64,000 bases of DNA from Rhizobium sp. SSA_523 (lineage in GTDB: Bacteria; Pseudomonadota; Alphaproteobacteria; Rhizobiales; Rhizobiaceae). The translations under genes and the position numbers were made by a program. The stretch is from contig NZ_CP129382.1 in NCBI RefSeq assembly GCF_030435705.1, positions 1,178,001 to 1,242,000 on the forward strand. Direction: 5' to 3'. This document shows, piece by piece, positions 42,717 to 50,966 of the stretch. Position 1 is the first letter of the stretch. Every line of letters begins with the position of its first letter. Below the pieces are notes generated by a model. The model did not search any database. It was not told the DNA's origin and saw nothing but the letters and a program-made list of their open reading frames with translations.

Positions 42717-43534
42717 GCGTATGCCCTCGCCTCGACTTCCCAATCGGAAGTGGTCGCGTTGTAGATGAGGTCGATGGACCGTTTATCGCCATCGATGGTG
42801 AGATCCGTTGCGGAACCGGCAATGGTCTTGCCATTGCGAGCCACGACGACGTTGTTCGCGCCCTTGCGGCGGATTGTGATGATGGTGCCGTCAGCAGGCG
42901 CCGCCGGGAGCGTTGCAGTGATGACGCCGCCACCCGTCTCGCACCGGTAGCGGCGGAAGGCGGCGGCTGCGAAGCTCGCCGTCTTTACCTCATGCGGCCG
43001 GGTGGTCGCAAAGCTCACGGCCGCCAGACTATCGGCAACGCTGTCTGCCAGTGCTTCCAGATCAGCGACCAGCTCAGCAAAAGCCGCCTGGCTGTTCGTT
43101 GCAGCCAGGCCGTCGATAGCAGTGATGGCAACGTTTGCCGCCGGCACGCCGCCGGCCAGCATCTGGTCCAGCGTCTCCTGCAGGTCGGCGATGCTCTGGC
43201 TGGCGATCGCCAGAGCCGCAGCGAATGCGGCATTGGCATCTTCAACCGTATCGGATAACTCCTGCTGCGCCGTTGCCACCGCCGCCTGAAGCGTTGCCAG
43301 CGACTGCTGCGTCTGCTCGATCAGCGGGTTGATCGCCTCGTCGAGGCGCTGGATGCCGAAGTTCTGCAGCTCAAGCTTGATGGCCTCGATGCCGGAATTG
43401 ACGTCCTCCAGCACCCGCAGCCGACCGCCGATGCTGGTGAAGATTAAATCCCAGGACTCGCGATTGAGAGTGAAGCGCTCAGGTGCAGGCGGCGCCCGGT
43501 AGTCATTCGCTGGGTTCGGCAGAGCGGATGGCAT
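42713..43534 (-). CDS. Coiled-coil tail fibre protein
   Basis: A 273-residue protein. About residues 40-175 form a long, Ala/Gln/Leu-rich coiled coil (SLATLQAAVATAQQELSD and similar), suited to a trimeric shaft. The C-terminal ~90 residues are beta-rich (GGGVITATLPAAPADGTIIT, VVARNGKTIAGSATDLTID), a motif frequent in fibre tips. ATG 43534 has AAGGAG 10 bases upstream; ATG 43543 is too close to the ribosome-binding site. It overlaps the glycine-rich fibre gene. Confidence 0.65.
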   Translation of the reverse strand: MPSALPNPANDYRAPPAPERFTLNRESWDLIFTSIGGRLRVLEDVNSGIEAIKLELQNFGIQRLDEAINPLIEQTQQSLATLQAAVATAQQELSDTVEDANAAFAAALAIASQSIADLQETLDQMLAGGVPAANVAITAIDGLAATNSQAAFAELVADLEALADSVADSLAAVSFATTRPHEVKTASFAAAAFRRYRCETGGGVITATLPAAPADGTIITIRRKGANNVVVARNGKTIAGSATDLTIDGDKRSIDLIYNATTSDWEVEARAYA

Positions 43535-43913
43535 CGGGACCATACTCCTTGATGATGCTGTTGATCAGGCTCCCTTTCGCCAGCACCGAATGCCGAGGGA
43601 GGTATTTGAAGGAGCCGATCGATATAGGCTTCTTCACAAAGAGGATGAACGTCTTCTCCGGCTGGTAGATCGGTGCTTCGTCTTCATCGCCAGCATCGAC
43701 CGCTGAACCTGCGAGAGCGCCCGGACCGACCACAGAGGCCGTGTCGGTCAAGCCGCTGCCCTGGGCATCTGCGGACACTGCCGCCCGCAGCGTGGTGGGG
43801 CTCTCCTGCGCATTTTCGATCGGAGGGGCGACGGCCTCTCCGGCATTGCTCGCAGTGCCCGCCGCCTGCGCATCAGTCTGCGCAGGCGCTGCCTGTTTCT
43901 TCGTCCTCGCCAT
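43503..43913 (-). CDS. Prophage tail-region protein, function unknown
   Basis: A 136-residue protein. An N-terminal ~80-residue low-complexity Ala/Gln/Thr-rich linker (MARTKKQAAPAQTDAQAAGT) is followed by a compact C-terminal region (KTFILFVKKPISIGSFKYLP ... SLINSIIKEYGPDAIRS). No family is recognised. GAGGAG precedes the ATG. It lies between the two large fibre genes and overlaps the next by 32 bases, which suggests a virion-associated linker protein. Confidence 0.55.
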   Translation of the reverse strand: MARTKKQAAPAQTDAQAAGTASNAGEAVAPPIENAQESPTTLRAAVSADAQGSGLTDTASVVGPGALAGSAVDAGDEDEAPIYQPEKTFILFVKKPISIGSFKYLPRHSVLAKGSLINSIIKEYGPDAIRSAEPSE

Positions 43914-43923
43914 GGTCGGCTCC

Positions 43924-46221
43924 TCAATATCCGATGATCTGGATGTCCTGACCGAACGGGACGTCGGTCACCGACGTGGTGGTGGCATCCACCCGCGCGC
44001 GGACCTGAGTGGTGCCGGCGGGAAGATTGAAGTCGGCCGTGATCTTCACGCGGCTCGGCTTGGTGATGTCCGTCTCGGCCACAATGGCCGTCGCAGTCAC
44101 CACCGTGTTGTTCGCCAGGACGATCATCGGCACGGCCGAGTGTTTCGCCGGGTCGAAGTTATCCATCTGCAGGACGATGCGCGCCTCGTCAGTCGAGAAC
44201 CCAAAGGTCTTGAGCTTCGAGAACGCCCTCATGTCGAGCCGCATCCGCCCGCACACTGCGCGCGCATACTGGTCGAGGATGATGGCCGGCGCCACATCCT
44301 GCGTACCGACGAAGACCAGCCGGATCTGCACCAGCGGCGGAAGATTGGCGAGCGGGTTATCCTCTCGCGCATCGAGCGGGATCCACTCGGTATCGCCCTG
44401 CGCCTTGATCTCCCACGACAGCTGCGTGGCCGCCGGCCGCCAGCGCTTGTAGACCATCTCGATTTCGGTCATGCCGTTCTCGAGCGGGCCGATGCTTTCG
44501 AACTGGACCACGGTGCGGTTCTGCTTGAACTTCGCCACGTTGAGCCGGAAGGTGAAGTCTTCCGTCACGGTCCCTTGAGCCCAGGCGCCATCGGTGCAGA
44601 CAAACTTGCTGCCGCCGGTGTAGGCGTTCTTGTCGTTGGTCATCAGCTGATGATTTCCCGACGAGACCACGAACCAGCCGTAGCGCTTGCCCTGCTCGAG
44701 GAGAGCCGGCGGCAGGGGGAAGTTATTCCATCCCACCTTCAGCTGGCTCTTTGGCTTGGTCACCTTGGTCAGGATCGCATCGAAAGCAGGTGCTGCACTG
44801 GCGTTGACCTGACACAGGCAGAGCATGACGTCAGAATCATCCGAAGACTGGTCGACCTTGGTGAAATAAAGGTCGACCGAGGTCGCCACCGACACCTGAG
44901 AGTTCAGGAAGGTCTGGCCGTAGATGGCCCCATCCAATCCAAAATACTCGGTGTTATAGGTGGTATAGGTCTCGTAATAGGTGTCGACGATGAGCCGGGC
45001 GACAGCATACTCCGTGTGACCGTTTTGCGCGGTCTCGGTCTGGTTCCACGGGTTCGACGTCTGGCCATAGTTGACCCATGTCTCGCCGTTCGCCTGGAAC
45101 GCTGCGCCGTACTGCTGGCTGCCGAGCGAACCCCAGCCAGCAGTGTTCTCGCAGACGTTGATCGTCTCGCCATAGCGAATGCTCTCATGCGCCACCGTGT
45201 GCTGAACAGCCGTCACTATCGTATGAACGATATTGGAGATGTCCTGCCGGCCGCTGCCTTCCGGCGAGGTGATGCGCGTCACCTCCTCATAGGCCGGAAG
45301 CACGAGGTTGTTTGCGTGCACCTTCAGCTGCGGATCATCGTAGTTCAGAAGCCGCAGGATGCTGTCCTTCTGGGAGGCATACTGGAAGCGGATACCTTCC
45401 TTGATCCGGAAATAGCCGCCCAGGGTGAAGTCCCAGAAGTCCTTCAGCAGCGCCTGGTCGAAGAAGTAGTTGCGCGCCTCGTCCGGCATATTGAGCGCCT
45501 GGTTGTGGCGAGCAACGTCCCGGACCACCTGCGCCACAAGACGCGGGTCCGGAATGTTCTTCTGGCCCGCCGCGATATTGGCGACGTCGGTTCGGATCGA
45601 TGCCGTCTCTTCAAAGAGCTGCGTGATCCGAAGCTCAAGCGATGTGACACGGCCTTCAACTTCCGCCAGCGACTTCACGCGCCAGAAGTTGCCGGGCTCG
45701 ATCGTCTGTATGCCCTGCGTGGTGACGAGCACATAGGCAAGGCAGGCATCGGTGTCGGACACCAGAGGCTTTGCCGCCGGCGACGGCCCGGCAGCACCTG
45801 CCAGGACCGTGTACTTCACGGTTCGGCTTTCGATCGTTGACGCCTGAAACTCGACCGGGAGCTGTGTTTCCGGGTCGGTGGAGGTGTCGATGTTGCGATC
45901 CTCCTTGATGACCACGACTTCGCCGCGAGGCAGGATGGCAAGCCACCGCTCGTCGTCCTCATCCGTTGGGAAGTAGATGGTGAGGTTGAGATCCTCGGCA
46001 TCTTCGCGGGTATAGATGATGGCGCCTTCGAAGAACCGGCCAGGCGACACCGTCAGCAGCTGCGCCGACTTTCTGGACACCGTGTAGCCGGCCCAGCCAT
46101 TGGCATAGCCGATGGCGTCGCCCACCACGTTGTCAATCGCGGCCCTCGGAAACAGGCCGAGCCGGTTGACGTCGGCCGCGTCAAGAAACTCGGCATCGAC
46201 GGTGTTTACGATTTTGCTCAT
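43924..46221 (-). CDS. Large tail fibre/baseplate-associated protein
   Basis: A 765-residue protein resembling large baseplate-proximal proteins of contractile-tail phages (DUF4815-like). The N-terminus (SKIVNTVDAEFLDAADVNRLG ... AIDNVVGDAIGYANGWAGYTV) probably docks onto the baseplate. The middle is helical with a coiled segment (VEGRVTSLELRITQLFEETA). The C-terminal ~350 residues are beta-rich. It starts with an ATGA overlap after gpI, the usual position of the P2 fibre gene H. Sequence assignment is approximate. Confidence 0.65.
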   Translation of the reverse strand: MSKIVNTVDAEFLDAADVNRLGLFPRAAIDNVVGDAIGYANGWAGYTVSRKSAQLLTVSPGRFFEGAIIYTREDAEDLNLTIYFPTDEDDERWLAILPRGEVVVIKEDRNIDTSTDPETQLPVEFQASTIESRTVKYTVLAGAAGPSPAAKPLVSDTDACLAYVLVTTQGIQTIEPGNFWRVKSLAEVEGRVTSLELRITQLFEETASIRTDVANIAAGQKNIPDPRLVAQVVRDVARHNQALNMPDEARNYFFDQALLKDFWDFTLGGYFRIKEGIRFQYASQKDSILRLLNYDDPQLKVHANNLVLPAYEEVTRITSPEGSGRQDISNIVHTIVTAVQHTVAHESIRYGETINVCENTAGWGSLGSQQYGAAFQANGETWVNYGQTSNPWNQTETAQNGHTEYAVARLIVDTYYETYTTYNTEYFGLDGAIYGQTFLNSQVSVATSVDLYFTKVDQSSDDSDVMLCLCQVNASAAPAFDAILTKVTKPKSQLKVGWNNFPLPPALLEQGKRYGWFVVSSGNHQLMTNDKNAYTGGSKFVCTDGAWAQGTVTEDFTFRLNVAKFKQNRTVVQFESIGPLENGMTEIEMVYKRWRPAATQLSWEIKAQGDTEWIPLDAREDNPLANLPPLVQIRLVFVGTQDVAPAIILDQYARAVCGRMRLDMRAFSKLKTFGFSTDEARIVLQMDNFDPAKHSAVPMIVLANNTVVTATAIVAETDITKPSRVKITADFNLPAGTTQVRARVDATTTSVTDVPFGQDIQIIGY

Positions 46222-46886
46222 AGGGAGGTCCTGTCCATGAAGGAGCCAAGCATGTAGCCGGCGTCGATGTCGTAGCCATCGTCGAGGGTGATCGGCCGCC
46301 GGTGAGCGAACGACACGCTGTATTGCGTGTGCGGTGCCTTGGAGACGACCAGCGCCTTCTCAGCACGTTCCAGAGGCCGCCGATCGCGGCGCCGAAGAGC
46401 TGCCTTGCCGAGAGCCGACCGGCCCACACAGAACGAGCCGCGCGGCTGCACGAGCGTCGTCTTCACCAAGAAGCGCGCAACGAATGGCGGGTGATTGATG
46501 GGGCTCTTCCCCAGCACGATGCGGCCGACCGGAAAGCGAGCCGGGTGACTGCGTTTATGGATGATCGTCGCATCGACCAGCTCGAGGTATCGAGCGGCCG
46601 CAGCGCGTGTCGTCTTCAATGCGGCAAGCTCGCCGTCGTAAAGCACCGATACTCCGGCATGCTGCGCGATCACCTCCCGCTTGCGGGCTTCCGGCCACTC
46701 ATCGAACCACAGGTCGACGGAGTGACGGGCGGCGAGCCACGGCAGCATGTTGACGGGGCAGCGATACGGGTCCAGCATTTCAGCGAACGGTATCTCAAGC
46801 TCCGTCGATAGGGCGAAAGCCGCGGCTATTTCAGCGGGCCCGGTTGAGGAGTTCGGCAGGAGCGCCGTCAGCACATTCAAGCTCAA
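46218..46886 (-). CDS. P2 gpI-like baseplate/tail protein
   Basis: A 222-residue protein of the phage tail protein I family. LLPNSSTGPAEIAAAFALSTEL and DPYRCPVNMLPWLAARHSVDLWFDEWPEARKRE are the characteristic conserved core. It starts with TTG at 46886 behind GGAGG, forming a TTGA overlap with the gpJ stop. gpI forms part of the P2 baseplate periphery, linking J to fibre H. The C-terminal ~100 residues are less typical. Confidence 0.88.
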   Translation of the reverse strand: MSLNVLTALLPNSSTGPAEIAAAFALSTELEIPFAEMLDPYRCPVNMLPWLAARHSVDLWFDEWPEARKREVIAQHAGVSVLYDGELAALKTTRAAAARYLELVDATIIHKRSHPARFPVGRIVLGKSPINHPPFVARFLVKTTLVQPRGSFCVGRSALGKAALRRRDRRPLERAEKALVVSKAPHTQYSVSFAHRRPITLDDGYDIDAGYMLGSFMDRTSL

Positions 46887-47827
46887 GCCCTTACCTCCAC
46901 CTGAATGGTCAGATCGGTCATCACCGGTGCGCTATAGGGGTCCGGCTGAATCGCCACCGGATCCAGGTCGCGCACCCGTATGACGTTGTCCCCGTAGGCC
47001 GCTGCCGCCAGGAAGCCAGGCGGGATCTCGCCTCCGATCAGGATGCGCGATGTCGCGGCCTTGGCCACTCTCTGAATTGCTTCCTGCCGCAGCACCTCGG
47101 CCGACGGCCCGATGCCCGGCACCTCGATAACCAATGATGCCTGATACTCGACGCGGTGCGCGGCCATGACCGTGATGCCGCAAGCCTCCGGCGCTCGGTT
47201 GGGATCCGTCACTGCGGCGCGCACGACAGCCAGTTCCTCGGCAGTGGGCAGCCGGCCGAATGGCCCGATGATCACCAGATCTGTCTCGCCGCGTCGTCCG
47301 TGGATGGCGCGACCGTTGACTCGCGCGTCCCAAAGACCGAGCGTGCGGTCCTTAGACGGTGGCCATGCCTTTTCCGCGTCGAAGAGATAGCGACCCGCTG
47401 AGCCAGCCGCGGGGCTGTCGTAGCTCAAGAGGTATTCTCGCAGCAGAGACAGATCGCTTTGCATTACCGCTGGCGTCGTCTCGGTCGCCGGCTTGATCAC
47501 CTGTCGGATTATGTTGCGGCCGGCAACGATCGTGTCGAGGTCGTTGCCCTTGGCCAGCGTCGGCAGCAGGGCGCGAAAGGCGTCATTGACCCGCGCGCGA
47601 TCTTTGTTCCGGCCAGCGACTGCGGCTTCCCCGACAATACCGACGGGTTCGGAGCGCAGCGTGAGGGCAGTGAATACCGGAAGGTTGACGTCCCTGGTGC
47701 GCAGCTGCTCCCATGCCTGCAGGAAGAGAGCTTCAAACTCGTCGTAGAGCGCCTCGAAGTCGAGCGTCTCAATCGCGTCCGGCGGTGGCACCCGGGAAAG
47801 GTCGATGATGGTGGGGGCGTAGGTCAC
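46883..47827 (-). CDS. P2 gpJ-like baseplate assembly protein
   Basis: A 314-residue baseplate J protein. The N-terminus (TYAPTIIDLSRVPPPDAIE, TLDFEALYDEFEALF) is typical, followed by GSEPVGIVGEAAVAGR-like text and the C-terminal RDLDPVAIQPDPYSAPVMTD. The start is taken as GTG 47827 because GGGAGAGG stands before it and it begins the conserved domain; a TTG at 47848 is an alternative. It overlaps gpI and follows gpW, the canonical V-W-J-I order. Confidence 0.9.
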   Translation of the reverse strand: MTYAPTIIDLSRVPPPDAIETLDFEALYDEFEALFLQAWEQLRTRDVNLPVFTALTLRSEPVGIVGEAAVAGRNKDRARVNDAFRALLPTLAKGNDLDTIVAGRNIIRQVIKPATETTPAVMQSDLSLLREYLLSYDSPAAGSAGRYLFDAEKAWPPSKDRTLGLWDARVNGRAIHGRRGETDLVIIGPFGRLPTAEELAVVRAAVTDPNRAPEACGITVMAAHRVEYQASLVIEVPGIGPSAEVLRQEAIQRVAKAATSRILIGGEIPPGFLAAAAYGDNVIRVRDLDPVAIQPDPYSAPVMTDLTIQVEVRA

Positions 47828-47844
47828 AGCGCCTCTCCCTCGGC

Positions 47845-48273
47845 TCAATAGATGGTGTCGAACAGGCCAAAGGTGCCGCCCTCCTCTGAAAAGACGAAGG
47901 ATGCGTTCTTCGGCAGCGGATTGGAGAAGTCGCCCAGGTGGCCGTTCTCAAAAAAGACCCCGTCCAGAAGCAGGCTCACCCGCGCCGGCGTGCCAGCATC
48001 AAGGTAGGTGCGGAGTAGGACGAAGCCTGGCTCGCCATATTGGCGGCCTTCGACCACGCGAGGCTCGAGAGCCTTCGCGGATGCAATGTAGATGTCGAGG
48101 ATCGTCTCCTCGTTCTCCGGCCGATCGATGAGCTTGATCAGATCGCCACCGAACTCGTTGCGCTGGACGCGCTCGTTGAGCTCGGTGAGAAGGATCTTGC
48201 TCATGCTCTGGACACAGTGCGCCCAGCCGTAGATTAGCCGGCCGGTGCGCGCGTCCATGCCGACCCGAGACAT
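47845..48273 (-). CDS. P2 gpW/T4 gp25-like baseplate wedge protein
   Basis: A 142-residue protein of the GPW_gp25 family. VQSMSKILLTELNERVQRNEFGG, the conserved sheath-initiator helix with the EPR-type turn (ALEPRVVEG), is present. Such proteins nucleate sheath assembly at the baseplate. The first ~20 residues include RTGRLIYGWAHC. The stop lies 17 bases before the gpJ start. It overlaps the small unknown gene upstream by one base. Confidence 0.88.
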   Translation of the reverse strand: MSRVGMDARTGRLIYGWAHCVQSMSKILLTELNERVQRNEFGGDLIKLIDRPENEETILDIYIASAKALEPRVVEGRQYGEPGFVLLRTYLDAGTPARVSLLLDGVFFENGHLGDFSNPLPKNASFVFSEEGGTFGLFDTIY

Positions 48274-48485
48274 CAGCGCGTCTTCCGATCCAGGTTGACG
48301 GGATCAGGCTCGGCGCGCTCGGCCTCCTTCTTCCCCTTGGGCTCGGGCTTCTCGGCGCTGATCAGCCCGTGCATCAGGGGATACTTGGCTTCACGCGCGG
48401 TGAGCTCTCCGACCGGGTCGCCCGCTTTGCGGTACCGGCCGTTGATGTCTCCCTCAAACAGGGCGTAGTAGACCTTCTTTTCCAT
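48273..48485 (-). CDS. Small prophage protein between baseplate V and W genes
   Basis: A 70-residue protein. The first half (KKVYYALFEGDINGRYRKAGDP) is beta-like, with VGELTAREAKYPLMHGLIS following. The second half is charged and repetitive in Glu, Lys and Pro (AEKPEPKGKKEAERAEPDP). A similar LTAREAKY/L pattern occurs in small phage head-tail-region proteins. No family is assigned. It sits one base from the gpW gene, clearly in the tail operon. Confidence 0.55.
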   Translation of the reverse strand: MEKKVYYALFEGDINGRYRKAGDPVGELTAREAKYPLMHGLISAEKPEPKGKKEAERAEPDPVNLDRKTR

Positions 48486-48496
48486 CGTCTTCTTCC

Positions 48497-49036
48497 TCAG
48501 TGTGGATCTTTGGTATCGAACCCGCCGGGAAGAACCCCGCCGTGAACGTGCGTGCTGCCGACGTTCTTGCCGTCGTGCGTCTGGCTTCCCCCACTCTGCT
48601 CGAAACCGGAGCCGGTGAACTTGTAGGAGACGCCGCCAACTTCGATGATCAGCCCCTCGGCTGAATGCGTAATGATGGCGCCGCCGATCTTCACCCGCTT
48701 CTGCGCCTTAGTGTTGTCGGGCGCCTTCACTGCGTCGGTGTAGCCACCGGGCATGATGAATGATCGACCCATGTCCCCGCCCGGCGAGACCAGCACCACG
48801 CGCTGGCCAACCGAGAGCGGCACCCATTCATTGATCTCGCCCGCCTGTGTCAGCCAGGGCGACGGCTTACTTTCGACGCCATGTGCATTGACTATGGCGG
48901 TTCCCGTCTCCTCGTCGACCGACGTCACCACGCCCTCTCTGAACATGTTGTTCTGCCGGATCTGGAGCCGCTGGATCGTGCTTTCGAGGGTGGCTATCCG
49001 GTCGATCAACCGCTGAAAGACAACCTCCGGATTCAT
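48497..49036 (-). CDS. P2 gpV-like baseplate spike protein
   Basis: A 179-residue phage baseplate assembly protein V. An N-terminal helix (NPEVVFQRLIDRIATLESTI) is followed by the OB fold (RQNNMFREGVVTSVDEETGT, VPLSVGQRVVLVSPGGDMGR). A beta-helical tip ends with QTHDGKNVGSTHVHGGVLPG, whose paired His residues bind an iron ion in gpV relatives. The trimeric spike pierces the outer membrane. It precedes W, J and I as in P2. Confidence 0.93.
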   Translation of the reverse strand: MNPEVVFQRLIDRIATLESTIQRLQIRQNNMFREGVVTSVDEETGTAIVNAHGVESKPSPWLTQAGEINEWVPLSVGQRVVLVSPGGDMGRSFIMPGGYTDAVKAPDNTKAQKRVKIGGAIITHSAEGLIIEVGGVSYKFTGSGFEQSGGSQTHDGKNVGSTHVHGGVLPGGFDTKDPH

Positions 49037-49821
49037 GGTGTCGTGACCAGATGGAACGTGAGGTTGGCCGGAAGCAGAACTTGTGACCCTGTCTCGTAAC
49101 CGAGCTTGCGAGCGACGATCGACGGATAGCTGTAAGCCTTGGCAACCTTCTCGGCGGCAGTGTCATCCTTCGATGCCAGGAACATCGCGCGGATGTCGTC
49201 GACACGGCCACCGTAATCGTTGTGCTCCTCGAGCTTATCAAGGAATGCGCCAATGGCGGGGGGTATGGCGCCATAGACATTGTCTCTGGGGGCCTTCATT
49301 TCGAGAGTGATCTGTCGGGCCGCCAGCCTCGTGCCGCCCTCGATCGAGGCTCCGCGGCGGCTGATCACATTCTCATATGACGGGCAAAGAAAGTTGAAGC
49401 AGCCGGCCGCCTCATTGTCAGCGTTCAGCGCGCGGAAGATCTGGACCTCAAACAGGTCAAGCGAGGTCTCTATCTCGCTATCTGTCGCCGGCGTCTCCAG
49501 GCTGTATGTCGGGGTCACGACTGATCCATCAGGGCCTGTCGTGATCACCTCAGCGACCTGGACGATCAGCAGCTCAAGGGTGACCGTCATGAGGCGGTCC
49601 TTCTTGTCGGCCGCCCCCTTGGACCAATGGTCCTTGTCATAGTCCGTGTAGACGACACAGCAGGGAAATGCGCGGTCGGCTGCCATATCCTCAACCGGCT
49701 CGATCTTCGAATCGAAAATGTTGGGCCCGGCGAGAGTCGGCCATTTCCCGTTTACCGGGGAGAGGTGGCCGTTGAGAGCCGACACGACAGCCAGGCGGGC
49801 TACGGTGCGGTTGAGGCTCAT
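49033..49821 (-). CDS. Prophage tail/head-completion region protein, function unknown
   Basis: A 262-residue protein. It starts LNRTVARLAVVSALNGHL and continues with a beta-alpha region (FPCCVVYTDYDKDHWSKGAA, RLMTVTLELLIVQVAEV). The length and position between the capsid cluster and gpV resemble head-completion or tail-terminator proteins, but no motif settles it. It overlaps gpV by 4 bases (ATGA) and its upstream neighbour likewise, so it is co-translated. Confidence 0.6.
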   Translation of the reverse strand: MSLNRTVARLAVVSALNGHLSPVNGKWPTLAGPNIFDSKIEPVEDMAADRAFPCCVVYTDYDKDHWSKGAADKKDRLMTVTLELLIVQVAEVITTGPDGSVVTPTYSLETPATDSEIETSLDLFEVQIFRALNADNEAAGCFNFLCPSYENVISRRGASIEGGTRLAARQITLEMKAPRDNVYGAIPPAIGAFLDKLEEHNDYGGRVDDIRAMFLASKDDTAAEKVAKAYSYPSIVARKLGYETGSQVLLPANLTFHLVTTP

Positions 49822-50240
49822 GCCTGCCCTCCTATCTGGACCAGATCCAGGCGGATGCGGTTCATGCCGTCCCGCTGTGCTTTCGACACCTGGAAATCTG
49901 GGAGGTTGGGTTCGTCGGGGAATGCGATGACGTCGCCTTGCAGCGCCGTCTCATCCACCCCCGGGAAATAGATCATGTCCACCGACAGCTGCGGGTCTCG
50001 GCCGGACTGCACGGAGCGAAGGTCGTTGCCCTCGCGATAGGATTTGCGCACGCCGAGCTGCACGCCATATTCCATCTCGACGTAGTCGAAGATCCCCTTG
50101 CCTCGCACCACCTTGCGGTTCGGGTCCACCGCGCCGCGGCCATTCGGCGTGCTTTTCATCGGGGTAAGCACGAAGCGGGTGGAGTTGACGGCATCAACCG
50201 CCCGGCTCGTCATCCTGTCCAGGCGGTTGAATACTGACAT
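49818..50240 (-). CDS. Prophage head-tail region protein, function unknown
   Basis: A 140-residue protein. The N-terminus (SVFNRLDRMTSRAVDAVNST) is amphipathic and basic; beta-rich text follows (VVRGKGIFDYVEMEYGVQLG, LSVDMIYFPGVDETALQGDV). The position just after the capsid and cement genes suggests a head-completion or neck protein. No family is assigned. It overlaps the next gene as ATGA at 49818-49821. Confidence 0.6.
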   Translation of the reverse strand: MSVFNRLDRMTSRAVDAVNSTRFVLTPMKSTPNGRGAVDPNRKVVRGKGIFDYVEMEYGVQLGVRKSYREGNDLRSVQSGRDPQLSVDMIYFPGVDETALQGDVIAFPDEPNLPDFQVSKAQRDGMNRIRLDLVQIGGQA

Positions 50241-50249
50241 GGCCGGCCC

Positions 50250-50504
50250 TTACTTTTCGGTGCGCTTGTCTTCGGACTTGTCGATGGCTTTCGCCGCCTC
50301 CGCCATCACCTTGTCTTCCTTGGTGACCTCAGCCTTCTCGGCCGCGATGAGGCCAGCATCGAGGTAGCTTTGCAGCACCTCGTCCGACATGTCCTTGGTC
50401 GGAACCTGGACGCCCTTGCGGACGGGCCGGCCCTCGATGATGGTGTCTTCGGCGGCGACATGCACCTTGGTACGATCGGCCTTGCTATCGGTTTTCGTGG
50501 TCAT
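50250..50504 (-). CDS. Small charged prophage protein after cement gene
   Basis: An 84-residue, Lys/Glu/Ala-rich protein. A beta-like middle (KVHVAAEDTIIEGRPVRKGV) and a helix (DEVLQSYLDAGLIAAEKAEV) precede an acidic-basic tail. The middle resembles the short domain found in small phage proteins next to the major capsid gene. The ATG 50504 was chosen as the first Met of a plausible domain; the upstream open frame runs through a hairpin region. No function is assigned. Confidence 0.55.
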   Translation of the reverse strand: MTTKTDSKADRTKVHVAAEDTIIEGRPVRKGVQVPTKDMSDEVLQSYLDAGLIAAEKAEVTKEDKVMAEAAKAIDKSEDKRTEK

Positions 50505-50530
50505 TTTCCCGTTCCTCGTTGGAGAAGAGG

Positions 50531-50550
50531 AGCGGCCGGTTAGGGCCGCT
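50531..50550 (-). other. Hairpin after cement gene
   Basis: AGCGGCC and GGCCGCT pair over 7 bp with a 6-base loop, 10 bases after the cement stop. No U-tract follows on the minus strand (CCTCTTCTCC), so it may be an mRNA 3'-end or processing structure rather than a terminator. Confidence 0.45.
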
Positions 50551-50559
50551 GGCTCACTG

Positions 50560-50889
50560 TCAGAAGTTGTCGTTGAGGCGGACGAGACCAGAGCCCGACG
50601 GGTTGGCGGCGTCAGCCACGGCGACACCGACCTTGGTGTTGCTCGTGGCAACGGTGGTCATGATGCCGGCGGACGTTGCATAGATTACGTCACCTGCCGT
50701 CCACGCCTCGGCGCTGGTTTTCGGAAGCTCGTAGACTTCGCCGGTGGCAAGCTCGAACTGCTCGCCTTCAGCAGCCGAGATCGCGGCCACGCCAAAGATG
50801 GCGCCAATCTTGTAGAACTTGCCGGAGACAGCACCACCGGTCGGCGCTACCATCGTGAGCACCTTGCCCGGCTGAATGAAATTGCGCAT
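50560..50889 (-). CDS. DUF2190-family capsid cement/decoration protein
   Basis: A 109-residue protein of DUF2190. FIQPGKVLTMVAPTGGAVSG, YKIGAIFGVAA and GVYELPKTSAEAWTAGD-like text are typical, ending SGSGLVRLNDNF. The family includes capsid-stabilising decoration proteins. It follows the protease-capsid fusion after a terminator-like hairpin, so its level can be set separately. The start has GGAGATC-type sequence upstream on the minus strand. Confidence 0.88.
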   Translation of the reverse strand: MRNFIQPGKVLTMVAPTGGAVSGKFYKIGAIFGVAAISAAEGEQFELATGEVYELPKTSAEAWTAGDVIYATSAGIMTTVATSNTKVGVAVADAANPSGSGLVRLNDNF

Positions 50890-50910
50890 GGGGATCTCCC
50901 GTTATTTGCG

Positions 50911-50944
50911 GAAAAAGCAAAGGCGCCGGTGATTAGCCGGCGCC
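50911..50944 (-). terminator. Intrinsic terminator after major capsid gene
   Basis: GGCGCCGG and CCGGCGCC form a perfect 8-bp stem with a 7-base loop, followed on the minus strand by TTTGCTTTTT (50920-50911). It lies 23 bases after the capsid stop and likely sets the ratio of capsid to downstream transcripts. Confidence 0.8.
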
Positions 50945-50966
50945 CTGTGGATTCAGCGTGAGGTGC

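Noticed and set aside
43741..45840. Plus-strand open frame (about 700 codons) opposite the large tail fibre gene
   Set aside because: Mirror frame of a high-GC gene; Arg/His/Asp-rich without domains, against the late operon direction.
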